Source: Schistosoma haematobium
Taxonomy: Eukaryota > Platyhelminthes > Trematoda > Strigeidida > Schistosomatidae
Assembly: GCF_000699445.3 (NCBI RefSeq)
Contig: NC_067198.1
Coordinates: 19,300,536 to 19,364,535 of the forward strand
DNA: 64,000 nt
Direction of reading: 5' to 3'
Part shown: piece by piece, positions 20,726 through 33,100 of the stretch
Numbering within the stretch: position 1 is the stretch's first letter
How the letters are laid out: every line of letters starts with the position of its first letter
Program-made: the position numbers and the translations under genes
Notes under the pieces: generated by a model
Told to the model about the DNA's origin: nothing
The model's database searches: none
What the model saw: the letters and a program-made list of their open reading frames with translations, nothing else

Positions 20726-22677
20726 ATCACGCTACTCCATCAACCAGTCAAACTAATACTGAGTGTCCAGTGGCTGTGGATACCAGTGATGTCTTCGAAA
20801 TGATTATGAGACCCAGGCACCTGACAAGCTGGGACCACGTCAGAGAAGCTATCGATCTGTTGCAAAAGGTTTGTTACTGATAATACACCATCTAAAAAGT
20901 AATAGATGACTTGGACTAATTATGTTGTACGTGAAAGCAGGCTGAACGAAGAAAAGCCGGAAATTCGCTATGAGTATATAGTGTATGTATGTTCTTTTGG
21001 CCATAAAAAGAAGCCGGAGGGCTATGGTCAGAGAGTAAAAGGGTAAATGATTATTATTATTATTACTGTTTTCAATTTTCATAGATCAAAGTTTGGTGGT
21101 TGCAAGGTCATGTTTCGTTTACGGTATGCTGTGAACCGGTTCGTCATATCGTTGTCGAGGATGATACGTAACCATCCTTGTGATGAAAAGTGCTTGAAAA
21201 ATGATCCTTGGTTCAGAAGACTAAGTGAAGATCAGTTGAAGGTTGTTCTACCGATGATTAAGACTGGAAGTAGTGCTGAATCTATTGTTAAGTATGCAGA
21301 AGAAAATTTCGGAAAGACAAGAACAGTGCATTATGTCAATAATTTAAAATATAAATTTGTCGAACGTAAGCTTATCCCATATATCTACGGTGTTTTAGGT
21401 TATGGAAGTTTAAACGATGTAATTGCAACCTTACCGAACAATGGAAAATTGTTCGTTTCTTATGGGGGTTTTGCTATCCAGGTCACAAAGATAGCACTTA
21501 ACACACACGAGCAAATTGTAACGTACAAACGGTTCCCTGAAGTTGTGTTTGGATTCAACATACAACACGAACAGGGGAAAGTAAGTAAAATTTTCCTGCG
21601 TACTAATTGTCTTTAGTTATAAACTTTCAGTTGGTCTGTACAGAGAACTGCAGGCATGGAGTCCCAGTTATGTTTGCTTGGACCAAGGAAGAGAAGAAGG
21701 TTGATATAGTATGGATACTGGATAATTTTTAAAAAAATCATGAACGGAACCAGTCAAACGGAAACGTTTGTGATGGATTGTGAAAGACCCATCATACCCG
21801 CTGTTGAATTAACGCACCGTACTGCCCACATGGCTCTATGCCCTTTCCACGTGTGTAGAGCTATGTGTAAGAAGACCCGCAATCCAATAATCAAGCAGTA
21901 CTTATGTCAACTGGTGCGTGAACAAACAGTAGCTAAGTTTAATCAGACACGTCGCATAATCAATGTACGCAGCAGACGCATCGCAGCCTACTTAAACAAG
22001 AACTGGATGAGTAGGAAAGAAACTTGGGCCACAGCTTTCAATAGCAATGTCGTTACGTTGGGCAACAACACGAACAACCGGGTTGAAAGTGCGCACAGAC
22101 AACTGAAGAGAAAGTTATCTAACCGAGACGTTTTGAGTAAATGTATGTGGAAGACATTTACATGGCAGAGGCAATTAGGCAAACGTAGGTCACTACAATC
22201 CAGCTTACACTGTAGTCACAAACGCAGATACGTAGCTGAAGATTGCTTAATGCCTCTACTAAGCAAGCTAATGACCTATGCTGGCTTTATAGTCCTTAAA
22301 GACTATAAAAAAGGGGACTGATGTACATCAAGAATAGCCAGTCACTCTTTGTGTTCTTCGTAGACGGCCATCAATGTCCGGTAGTGGATATAAGCAACGG
22401 CACTTGCACCTGCCGTTTATTTAAAACCTGTCGAATTCTATGCAAGCACATGGTTTTTACTCATCTACAAATGCCAGAGTTCATAGGTATGTTATGTTCA
22501 TCTTTGTGTCATGAATTAGTTGATTTAGTTTTGAAGCTCTGTTGCAGATGGACTTGGCAGGCTGTCCAAGATGTAGATGGAAATATATCAGCTATTCCGT
22601 CTCCAGATTATAATGAAACGAACAGACTTTATCGCACTCTACTCAGTAAAATCCACACACTCAGTATAGGGGGGTGA
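20726..22677 (+). pseudogene. Mutator-like (MULE) transposase with SWIM zinc finger, frameshifted
   Basis: Four parts follow in order. (a) 20726-20868: TSDVFEMIMRPRHLTSWDHV and EAIDLLQK. (b) 21085-21580: a FAR1-like N-terminal domain (SKFGGCKVMFRLRYAV, IRNHPCDEKC) and a helical segment. (c) 21631-22319: LVCTENCRHGVPVMFAW, then in a shifted frame from about 21735 VMDCERPIIPAVE and CPFHVCRAM, the C-terminal half of a MULE catalytic domain, then NTNNRVESAHRQLKRKL. (d) 22321-22677: CTCRLFKTCRILCKHMVF, a SWIM zinc finger (CxC...CxH). One 50-nt intron (21581-21630, gtaagt/ttcag, phase 0) is clear. Frameshifts near 21731 (A run) and 22319 break the frame. In intact relatives this protein cuts and pastes DNA at long terminal inverted repeats. 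It could instead be a decaying domesticated ZSWIM-like gene. No flanking terminal repeats were found. Confidence 0.78.
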
Positions 22678-24631
22678 AAACATTGAATGGGCCTGTAGTT
22701 GTGTTTTGACGAGCGCTTACCCTCACGATACTAGTGACCCGTCAGTGTAGCCAAGGTATTGATTGGAAATCCGACGGCATCCCAATGAACAACTATGGCT
22801 TAAACGCGTACCCGTCAACGTAATTCTGTAGCACATCATGGCGGCTGAAATAGGTTATAAGAAGGCCTGGACTTAGGGGTTTCCCGTTGCTTGCTTATCA
22901 TATGGTATTTCAGTCAGAAACTAAGATTACAGGCAGTGACTGTTGGAATGTGTAACTGAGTCAACTGTCTTAACTTGAAATTACTACATATCAACTAGGT
23001 GCTGACGGGTTCGCGTTTCACCAGTTTCTTACAACGATTAACTAGATAAAACGAAATAGCATCAATTCTATAAGTTTATCCACGAACTTTAATTAACAAT
23101 GGAATATGAAACAAATATTTACACCAGGTTCCAAATTACATTGTAGCATTGGTAAAGTGAAGCTGCAGTAGTTGTTTCTTTTCAAACGAGAGAGTATAAG
23201 AAGTAACTCCAAAACACTGGAAGTGGTTGTGAGACTAAAGGGACGTCCGATATGCTTTTAATAATCTGCTGTTACTTGGGTCTCCCATAAAGTTTCATAG
23301 GGCCATAGTTATAAAGCCGAATGACTTTGTAAGATCTGTGACGGCTCATTCCTGTTACATTCTAAATAAAAGACAGTAATGGATTTAGTCAAGAATGTTG
23401 AAAAGGTAAATAAACAAATTACATGTTTCTAAGGAAAGAATTTATGCAGCTGTGATTTACCTCGACTTCATAAATATCAGATCACTCCAGCTACTAAAAC
23501 TTGTGCAAAGTACAGCATCGCACAGCTTTTATTATTTTGCTCCCACTTAAGTATTCCCATGCATCTGCGTCTGGTTTTACAGGAAGATATACAAGTTGAT
23601 TTAGTATCTGGTAAACTAAAAGTTCCAGTTGTCAAAAAGACTTAACATTTGTCCACAGCTAGCAGCATTTAATTAAGACAGAACACTCCTCATCTAAGAC
23701 TGTATACTGCTGTTTTGCAGGCAAATAAAAGCTCAGACACTAAGCTATCCTGCTACCGATGTTATTGCTGAAGAAATCGTTTAATGACAGTAGTTTTGAA
23801 ACATGAACAGTGTTAGACGTACTGTCTACAAATAAACACCAAACATACTTAAAGCTATCTTATAATGTATGACAGCAACAGTACCAAAGGCATTTTTTCC
23901 CTATTTTTAATCAGACTGATTTGAATCAGTATACTCATTAAAAACAGGCAGCTCTACTTACTAAACTGATCTGTTTCGTTACAGGCTTCAAGCACTATAC
24001 TTAAGTATACTATAATTCTATAGACTAAACTAAATTGTAAGGCAATCAGGAATACTAAACTAAGCAAGTGTCATAATTATTTTTCCATTTGCACAGACAT
24101 GTTGCTAAACGGAGTAAAATGAACATAATTCAGCCGATAAAACCAAAACACGAAATATAGGCCATTTGAACTTACCTAACAGAAGACGAAGGATACATAT
24201 ATATTGCTTTCAGACTAAAGACAACAGTCAGTTGTTTATAAAAACATAGTCTACAGTACAACAAATATTTCTTCAGTAATATCATGCACTGACGGTCTAT
24301 CTGGAAACAATAAACTATGTGAATAAACTCATTATGGCTTGAGATATCATCCCAGCGTGCAATGGATGTACAGTGTAACGCAGTCGTACGTGGCGAATAA
24401 AAATTAAAAACAGAGCAAAAATAACTACATAACCTAGTTATTTAATTAAAAATACATTATGAAATGACAAAATCTGTGGTTACTTAAACGCACAGATGAC
24501 CCTGGGCGATATATTAAGTTTACATGGTTGCGTTGTGGATAAATTCACCCGTGTTGATATCTACACATTATCCTTTTAAAGATCTGTACCACTCCTTTAA
24601 TTCTGATTTCTTACGTTCAAGCCTAAAACGT
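22678..24631. other. No gene recognised after the MULE relic
   Basis: Moderately AT-rich sequence. The MULE 3' end may extend into 22.7-22.9 kb, where GC is higher, but no terminal repeat was identified. Confidence 0.45.
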
Positions 24632-24642
24632 TGCTTACTTAC

Positions 24643-25044
24643 TTACTTACGCCTGCTACTCCCAATGGAGCATAGGCCGCCGATCAGCATTCTCCAACCC
24701 ACTCTGTCCTGGGCCTTCTTTTCTAGTTCCATCCAATTCTTGTTCATTTTTCTCATGTCTATTTCCATTTCTCGGCGTAATGTGTTCTTTGGTCTTCCTC
24801 TTCTCCTTTGGCCTTGAGGGTTCCATGTGAGGGCTTGTCTTGTGACGCAGTTGGATGCTTTCCTTAAGGTGTGTTCTATCCACTTCCAGCTCTTCTTCCT
24901 GATTTCTTCCTCTACTGGGATCTGGTTTGTTCTCTCCCACAGTACGTTGTTGCTAATAGTGTCCGGCCAACGGATCCGAAGTATTTTGCGTATACAACTG
25001 TTAACAAACACCTGTATTTTCTGGATGATGGCTTTCGTAGTTCT
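24643..25044 (-). pseudogene. RTE-type ORF: C-terminal domain
   Basis: It encodes [40 protein letters not shown] and [19 protein letters not shown], ending in SSRRK and a stop next to the taag tail. It is separated from the RT half by a stop in the segment after YGAET. Confidence 0.82.
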
Positions 25045-25642
25045 CTAGGTTTCTGCCCCATACAGTAGAACTGCCTTGACATTTGTATTGAAAATCCTGA
25101 CCTTAGTGTTGGTTGACAGTTGCTTTGAGTTCCAGATGTTCCTCAGTTGTAAATATGCTGCTCTTGCTTTATCGATCCGCGCTATCACATCTGCATCAGA
25201 CCCACCCTGTTCATCAATGATGCTGCCCAAATATGTAAAGGTTTTTACATCTTCCGAATCTTCTCCGTCAATTGTGACTGGATTCGTGCATGCTGTGTTG
25301 TATCGGAGGATCTTGCTTTTCCCTTTGTGTATATGGAGACCTACTGCTGCTGAGGCTGCTGTTACACTGTTCGTCTTCTGCATTTGTTGTTGCGTGTGCG
25401 ATATAAGAGCCAGATCACCCGCGAAGTATGGGTCGTCTAGCTGCATCCTAGCTCTCCACTGCATCCCATGCTTCCCTTCAGATGTTAACGTCTTCGTGAT
25501 CCAGTCGATCACCAGGAGAAAGAGAAAGGGTGAGAGTAAGCAACCTTGCCTGACACCGGTGTTTACTTCGAAGGAGTTTGTCAACTGACCTCCATGCACA
25601 GTTCGCATTTTTATCCATCACAGGAATTCTGTATGATATTGA
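25045..25642 (-). pseudogene. RTE-type ORF: RT C-terminal half
   Basis: It encodes VHGGQLTNSFEVNTGVRQGC, LLSPFLFLLVIDWITKTLTS, LDDPYFAGDLALISH, and VKTFTYLGSIIDEQGGSDAD with NTNVKAVLLYGAET. The motif C box, normally FADD or YADD, is FAGD: the first catalytic Asp is Gly, which should abolish RT activity. A second frame event lies at about 25612. Confidence 0.85.
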
Positions 25643-26890
25643 CTATCTTCTGAGGCACGCCGTGGTGTCGAAGAAGTTTCCATAGTGTTGTTCTGCCACG
25701 CTGTCAAATGCTTTATCGTAGTCAATGAAGTTGATGTAGAGTGATGAATTCCATTCAATTGATTGTTCCACAATGATCCGTAGAGTTGTGATTTGGTCTG
25801 TACATGATCTATCCTTACGGAATCCTGCCCGTTGGTCTCGAAGTTGGGCGTCTACGCAGTCCTTCATCCTGTTTAGCAGTACCCTGTTGAAGACTTTTCC
25901 CGGTATTGAGAGAAGAGTGGTGCCCCTGTAGTTATCACACTTGCTGATATCGCCTTTCTTCGGTATTTTGATCAGAAGTCCTTCTTTCCAGTCTGTTGGT
26001 ACTTGTTCCTCATCCCAAATCTTATTGAAGAGAATGTGGAGTATTCTTGCGGTTACCGATACATCTGCTTTTAGTGCCTCTGCTGGAATGTTGTCCGGTC
26101 CTGCTGCTTTGCCACTCTTGAGTTGTCTGATGGCCATGCTGATTTCTTCAATTGTTGGTGGGCTAACATTGATTGGGAGGTCCGTGGGTGCTGCTTCGAT
26201 GTTGGGTGGGTTCATTGGAGCTGGTCGATTCAAGAGTTCTTTGAAGTGTTCTACCCACCTGTTTCGTTGCTCTTCAATGTTGGTGATTACCTCGCCTTCC
26301 CTGCTTTTCACTGGTCGTTCTGGTTTGTGGTGATTTCCAGAGAGTTTCTTTGTCGTGTCATACAATTGTCTCATGTTTCCTTCTCTTGCAGCCTTTTCCG
26401 CCGTCGTTGCTAAATCTTCCACATATTTGCGTTTGTCGGTTCTGATGCTCCTCTTCACTTGTTTGTTTACTTCTGTGTATTCAGCTTGTGCCTTGGCTTT
26501 TTCTGCTCTTGTTCGACTGGTATTGATTGCTGCTTTCTTGTTCCTCCTTTCTTGAATCTTATCCAATGTATCAACAGTGATCCATTCCTTGTGATGGTGC
26601 TTCTTGTGGCCCAGGCCCTCATGACATGTATAAGTGATTGCTTCTTTGATCCGCTTCCAGTTGCTCTTCATAGTAGTTCCTTCTCCATTGAGTAGATCAT
26701 GAAAGGCCTGGAACTTGTTGCTGAGGACTATCTTGAATTTGTTGAGTTTGTTAGTATCCTGAAGAAAGGCCGTATTGAACTTTTGTGATATTGTCCGCCT
26801 CATTGTCCAGTGCTTCTTGAGTTTCAATTTCACCTTGGCGACTAGTAATTGATGATCTGATGCTATATCAGCTCCTCTCTTGGTTCTCAC
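25643..26890 (-). pseudogene. RTE-type ORF: linker and RT N-terminal half
   Basis: The frame is open for 415 codons. It holds RGADIASDHQLLVAKVKLKL, HFKELLNRPAPMNPPNIEAA, IRQLKSGKAAGPDNIPAEAL, WKEGLLIKIPKKGDISKCDN, LNRMKDCVDAQLRDQRAGFR, and INFIDYDKAFDSV (motif A with its catalytic Asp). After FDSV the frame is lost by a one-base deletion near 25700 (in the other frame the DNA continues as TTLWKLLRH.GVPQKIV). It continues into the segment at 25608. Confidence 0.85.
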
Positions 26891-26945
26891 GTCCTCTATA
26901 GTCCTCCTGAACGTTTTTTTGATGCAAATATGGTCGATTTTTAAA

Positions 26946-27917
26946 ACGTTGCACTGATTGCTAAATATTTTCGAGATGTGTTTTCTAAATCGTTGGTCGC
27001 TTCTACGTTTACGTCAAGTGTTACCGGATAGATAAGTAAAGCATCATCTTCACTGTTATATAAACTTATTTCTACTTCTATGGCTTAGAACACTGATTCG
27101 GATTCCTTAACGAACTCTGTGCTGTATTTTCATCTCTGGTTGTTGTTTATTCCTATAATAATTATTGAAGTCTACTTAATTATTGTCGATATTAAGGGTC
27201 AGAGATATATTGCTGCGTCCACTCCAAAGAGTTCTGCATGTACGTAGAATGAATGATAGGCAGTTTATCCTGTCTTGGTGAAGTCAAGGACAATTAACAC
27301 TGATTAATCAACGGCAAGCCATGGACTGTCTCATGGTTCTCCTATGTACCGTCACAATCTGTTTTCACCGGCGAATGTTGCTGCCACAGCCAGTCACCAA
27401 GGGAGACAAGTCTCCTGATTATCACGTCACGAAAAACCATGTTAAGCACTAGCTGCGAGGTGTGACGTCGATGTAAGCTGTTACGCCACTGCCGTTCAAT
27501 TCGGTTGAACAGACTGCACACATAGATTAACACGCTGACAATCCGCAGGTCTACCTCCATTCCTTTTGGCCTGAAGGTTCCAGGTTTAGGATTGCTTTGT
27601 ACAACTATTTGATGGTTACTATAAAAAGTCAAATCGACGTGCAGTTTCTTTCCCTAATTTCATCTTTATCCGGGAGTTGGCTTGTTCTCTACCACTACAG
27701 GCTATTCTGAAGATTTTCGGACTACGGATCTAGAGTATCTAACGTAGAAAAATATCTGTACTGCACTTATGGTTGTTGTGACGGTTTTCCGACTTTTAGC
27801 TCCACATGAACGACCTCTGAGCAATTAGGAAAAAACCTGAAAAAACCCAACCGTTCACTAGAATCAAAAGAGGGCTATAAATTATTGCAAAAAATGTGAT
27901 GTACAGTTTTGTGTTAG
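26946..27917. other. No gene recognised; GC-richer block at 27.24-27.65 kb
   Basis: The block near 27.4 kb has a composition unlike the surrounding DNA, suggesting an old repeat, but its short frames carry no motif. Confidence 0.4.
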
Positions 27918-28840
27918 GGTTAGCAATTAGAGTTCTTATCACGAATTGCAGACATAACATCAGCTATAATGTTATTCGACCATACAGATGAATGAATTTC
28001 ACTCAAAATCCTGGACCTGATGTCTTAAGCCTTATTGATTCGTCCGTAAATCATATTCTTATCGGCACGGGTAGTTTGTAAAAATGTCCGCGAAAGATTT
28101 ATTTACTTAGACATGCCCTATGCTTGTAAATGTTTAGTTGGTTCACGTACACTGATTTGCGATAGTCCGTTGTATTTACCAGACCATTTCCCCGTTAAAG
28201 TATATGTTCTCAAACTAAATTAAAGAAGTGATATGTACTGGACGCCAGTTTGTCCGCTGTGCCCGGATAATCACTGGACATCTTGGGTTCAACATCATCC
28301 TCATTCAAATTTAGAAACTTCTGTCTCCCATAAAAGGACGATAATTTTCAGCCAGTGGAGCCACACAACATTACACTTTATGTCTCAGAGACGTTCTTTG
28401 AAAAATAAATTTGCTGAATGAAATTAATTTTATAAAGTGTCGAAATAGGTATCGCTAGTCCCGTTAACTTTATAGCATATAGTAGATTATCTTCCTCACT
28501 AACATACGTCTTGAAACAAAGCTTCTATATCTGAATAAATACGCAGAAAATTGTATTACCGTCAACTTTTTAAGTGTTTAAAACAACATGGGTCATTCAT
28601 AACACACGTTTACGTGAAGTTTTAAATCCTGAAGGTCTCTGGTATATGTATGTGTATGTCGCTTGGCGCTTTTTTTATATTAAGTATCCGTGCCGATAAG
28701 AATATGATTTACGGACGAATCAATAAGGCTTAAGACATCAGGTCCAGGATTTTGAGTGAAATTCATTCATCTGTATGGTTGAATAACATTATAGCTGATG
28801 TTATGTCTGCAATTCGTGATAAGAACTCTAATTGCTAACC
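27918..28840. mobile_element. Foldback/MITE-like element with 153-bp terminal inverted repeats
   Basis: The arms 27918-28070 and 28688-28840 are reverse complements with a single mismatch over 153 bp (ggttagcaattagagttctt outermost). The 617-bp interior has no credible reading frame. Possible target duplication: acagttt just outside both ends (27903-27909 and 28848-28854), imperfect when extended to 9 bp. Long terminal repeats with a noncoding interior fit a non-autonomous Mutator-like or foldback element. Class assignment is inference. The near identity of the arms implies a recent origin or ongoing arm homogenisation. Confidence 0.85.
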
Positions 28841-29899
28841 TACCTAAACAGTTTCCCTACTGATCTTCAGGATTGTAGAAAACGATCAGTTTTACAATGG
28901 CGAAGAAGAAACTTGCTTAAGATACCAATAATCGTCCTATGTGGATTGCGTTTATTGGTTTTCATGTTTGTTTCTACAGCCAGTCGCTACATCGTTCATT
29001 ATGAGTCCCACGTAGCTCGATAGCTGGGTTTAATTTTGACCACTGCTATATACCTAACACTAAGTGTTCCCAATAAATGCCATCTATTTCAATTAGCCCT
29101 AAAGGCGTTTTCTGTCACAATTGCAGAACTTCATCGAAAACCCAGCTATATTATCTGGAGCATTCTTTTTTGATATCTCATAAAATCATGCTATTTTCGA
29201 AATACGTTTAAAATAAAACAGTTATATCTCTAATGAAGTGTTTTCGTAGACCCAGAAGATAAACTGTTACCAACAATTAAGTTTTTCAGATAATTACCTA
29301 GAATAATTTAATACTGTTAGGATTGATTAAACTTATAAGGTTATATGATAGTTTTGAAAGTTAAATTGATTTCACCGGCAGTCATGTTTTAGTTTCAAGC
29401 ATCTATAAATGGTCTGGATATCTTTTTATTTGACGTCATGGAACACATCTTAGTATTGTTGCGAAAATTTCATTGATTTCGAGTAGAAAATTTTAGTATC
29501 AGATGTTTTTTGCCATAATTTCCGTTTAAACTGGTTGATCATTTACACTGTCAAATTTAGCTATTGTCCGCATATTATTGGTAGACTCATTATGTTAGTC
29601 GGGTGTCCTTACTGAAGTGGGTAGGGACGGATTGTCCTGTGATCCAACAGTTTTCGGACCCCAAAAACGCTAAATCGCAACCAGTCTTTATCCCTAGTTG
29701 GGAAGGTATAAGTATAGAGATTATGTTTTAAATCTAAGTATTATTTCATAGTCATTCGACTTGATTTCAAAAGGCTAGAAACTCAAGTCGTATGCTCGTA
29801 CTTAACAATCTAATAGTGAGTTAAAAACTTTTATTTGCCAGTATGATATTCACTGAACTAAATTCCTTACTTTCATCTATTTTACTATAGGTCCAGATC
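28841..29899. other. Upstream region of the J-protein gene
   Basis: AT-rich with a GC-richer patch at 29.6-29.7 kb. Just before the start codon is a pyrimidine tract and AG (tctattttactatag at 29876-29890), which could be the acceptor of a 5' UTR intron or of spliced-leader trans-splicing. Confidence 0.4.
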
Positions 29900-30122
29900 A
29901 TGCAGGATTTATTCAGATATTTCGTTTTATTCATTATTTTTTCACTCGAATTTTTACTTGGCAAAAATAATGCTGAACAAGATTATTATGACATTCTCGG
30001 GATAAGTAAATCAGCCTCAAATAGTGATGTTAAAAAAGCCTTCCGGAAACTAGCGTTAAAATATCATCCAGATAAAAATAAGGATGAAGACGCACAGAAA
30101 AAGTTTGTGAAAATTGCTGAAG
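29900..30122 (+). CDS. DNAJB9: DnaJ exon 1: signal peptide and most of the J domain
   Basis: The ATG at 29900 is the first Met after the acceptor-like tatag. The exon ends at the donor gtaagtg (30123) after FVKIAE. HPD, the Hsp70-stimulating motif, is intact. Confidence 0.93.
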
Positions 30123-33100
30123 GTAAGTGAGATCATTTCATCGCTGTAAGTTTATTTCCATTGGTACATGACCTTTTCGAAAAAAAACGTACCAAGTTGT
30201 TCACTCGTAACACAAATTCATTTTGTTTGTTGATCATGGCATCGCTGTATGTTTACGTCTAACCGGGCTTTGATTATCAATAGACAATGTTAAGTAGAAG
30301 TAGGTCCATTTTTGATTTAGTGATTACTCAAGTAAACTTTAATACACTGGATTGTCGAGAAATAACATAATTTTATGAAGGAATAGGAAGTATAAGTTCA
30401 TATTGTCAAGGCAATTCTTTTCCTATAGTAGTATCACATAGTTTTAGCTTAATTGTGTCTGATAGCATCTCAGACTGTCATGGAAACATAATAGACGATT
30501 GATTTTATTTTATTTTAACACATAGATATTGGTACAAGGAGGCACCAAATACATATGCGCCACACAAATCTCATTCGATATGTGTGAGGGCTGTGATACT
30601 GCCCGAGTGCCCAAACCGAAGCAGGTGGTTTTCTTAGGGGGCCACACCCCGAGCCTTCGACTTGAAGGTCTGATCCACAAGGCAGTGGAGCATCGTAAGG
30701 AGATGCAGTCCCATAGAAGCCGGTAACCAACGACTGGTTCATACGCCATTTGTTCCCACAGGATACTGGAGCCCATGTGCACCATTGACTTGGAATCCGG
30801 TTAAAGCGCCGAACATTCGCTTTTCATCCTCTCATTTCCGTAAACAACACCCCCGCCACGAGAATGCGAACAGCTATCCTTTATCCCATTCCACCAGGTT
30901 ATAAACCTATCATTGCTTATTCCTCCTAATCTCACTGTTGGAAAATGATGCTCAGTATGAAACCCGTTGGGTCTAATTTTGACTGCTACTGACTTCATTG
31001 TCATTGTATGGCGCATATGTATTTGATGCCCCCTTGCACCAATGTGTTCAAATAGAAAAATCTAATTCATCATATCATTGCAAACAGTATGTTCAGATTT
31101 CTGGTCTCAATTACAACCCTATTCTTATTGAAGACCTCTGATACTGACATTTTGAATACCTTTTGAACACCAGTCTGTTTGGAGAGATCGGTGGTCACAG
31201 TCAGGACAGTAGTGGTCTATGATAATCTGAGCCATCTTTGGCGCGTCGGTGATGTTAGTCTGGCTGTAAAAGATCAGGTTTATAGCGCGTCAGTGAGGAC
31301 AGTTTTGCTTTATGCTCGTGAAACCCTACATCTCCAAGTTAAGGGTGTTAAACACTGAATTTTCAGTAGATTGGACAATAGAGCTAGAGTCCCTAATTGA
31401 AACAACTTGGGATATTTTTAGAACTTTGTACTTAAACGTTACTGCACCCCTCATCCCTCGAACTAAGCCGAAGGGTCCATGGAACTCCCCACCATGGTTT
31501 AGTGGGGGGGGGTAGCCCGGACCAATCGGGCTATACTGGCTCGAACATTCGTTTCTCAAGGTCCTACCATGCCAGGCAGATCGGTCGAGGAACGGTAAGA
31601 TTAAAAGCAGGGAACCCAAGGTCCCAGGGTAAAATACTGCTGACTGTACAGAGGTGTAACGGCAGTACGGTGTTTCCCTCAGCCAACCAGCATAACAGCT
31701 GTGCTGCCTTCCCACAAGGGAAGGCTGGGGGTTAGAAAAAGGTGGACCCCAAAAGTACACACCTCAATTTATCCCATGGATTTCCGTCTCCGGCGATAAG
31801 GTCTCAACAAGTGTGGAGCTAACACGAAAATTACTCACAAAAAGGTGTGTGACCTGCCTCGTACAGTTGTCCCTTGGACACTGTAGGCAAGCTCTCAGGT
31901 CACTAAGACCAACTCTAACCCAATCTCCTCCCCAGGTACCTCCAGAAGAACCCTTCAACTGTGTGTGCAACCGGGAAATAAAAACCGCCCTCATACCTCT
32001 GATAGCACTCAAGACCACTGTATTCATAATCAATCTTCCTCTTCGGTTCCTATTATTCCTCCTACTTCGACTTTGAACTCTGAACTTCCTCCTCAAGTGT
32101 CACTATGGCCAACGATTCTAGTGCGCAAAATGCTCTCTCAACTCTACTAAAACCTGGCTCCAAACTACACATTAGGGCCTTCAATGTACTTACTCTGTGT
32201 CAAATCGGCCAGCAGGCCTCCTTGTCTAAGAACCTAGAATCTCGTACGATTGATGTATTGTGTGTCTCCAAAATACGTATACAGTATGCTAATGTGGTCA
32301 TTGACTTGACCTCACCTCGCGAAAACAGAGAGCCTACCAGATTCACCCTCCGTCTATCTGGCGACATGATGGCTAGTTCTCATGGACTGACGGGTGTAGG
32401 CATAGCAGTAAGTATGAAGGCAGAAGAGGCACTGTTAGAATAGATTGGCATTAACAGTCGCCTATATGCTGTTCGGCTAAACGGCTCCGTAAGAACTCGG
32501 AGGGATAGGGACACATGGCGTTGCGTTTTCTTCAGTTCTGCTTACGCTCTCACTGATTGTAGCCCGGACGAAGTGAAGGATGAATTTTACAGAGAGCTTC
32601 CCGAAGTTCTCCAAAAATCTAAACACGCAGACATAGTACTCGTAGTAGGTGACTTTAATGCCTGAGTAGGCAGATTAAACCAGATGGAAAGACATTTAGG
32701 TGGGTAGTTTTGTATTCTGGCTCAGCGAACAGATAATGGTGACCGTCTACTGCAACTGTGCTCAGACGATCGTTTATTTTTAACAAGCACCAATTTTAAG
32801 CATAAGGAGAGGCATCGTCTAGCATGGTGACCCCCTTCACCAAACTAACAATGGTCTGAAATAGACCATATTGCCAACAGTCATCGTTGCAGAGGCTCAA
32901 TAGAAGACTACCTCTCATTCTGGAGTACTTGTTTAGACTCTGATCATGCTGTAATGCGAGCACGAATTTGCTTGCGTCCACCTGGGCTCAGAAAAGTCAC
33001 ATTAAGAAAACGCATTAGAGTTGAACTGAGTGACGAGAAAACCAAAAGTAGATTTAAGGAACGCCTGAGGTGACACCTAGGTAGTTGTGAAAACGAGGCT

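Larger units (their letters stand above)
24632..26945 (-). mobile_element. RTE-type non-LTR retrotransposon, copy 2 (best preserved), 5' truncated
   Basis: On the - strand it runs from the end of the endonuclease (KIDHICIKKTF at 26940) through the linker, RT and C-terminal domain. The 3' end carries a short tandem tail of taag units (24632-24650), as expected for RTE elements that end in a microsatellite. The left (5') edge near 26945 is an abrupt truncation. Only three frame disruptions are visible, so it is the youngest of the four copies in the window. Confidence 0.88.

Noticed and set aside
24524..26695. Plus-strand frames over 24.5-26.7 kb
   Set aside because: Antisense of the RTE-type element, whose minus-strand frames show the RT motifs.
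29876..29890. Spliced-leader acceptor of the J-protein gene as a firm call
   Set aside because: The tract looks suitable, but cis-splicing of a 5' UTR intron fits equally; only transcript ends can tell.
31326..32096. Minus-strand frames of 110-144 codons in the CR1-like leader
   Set aside because: GC-rich leader sequence gives long frames by composition; no motif, and the element's coding direction is +.
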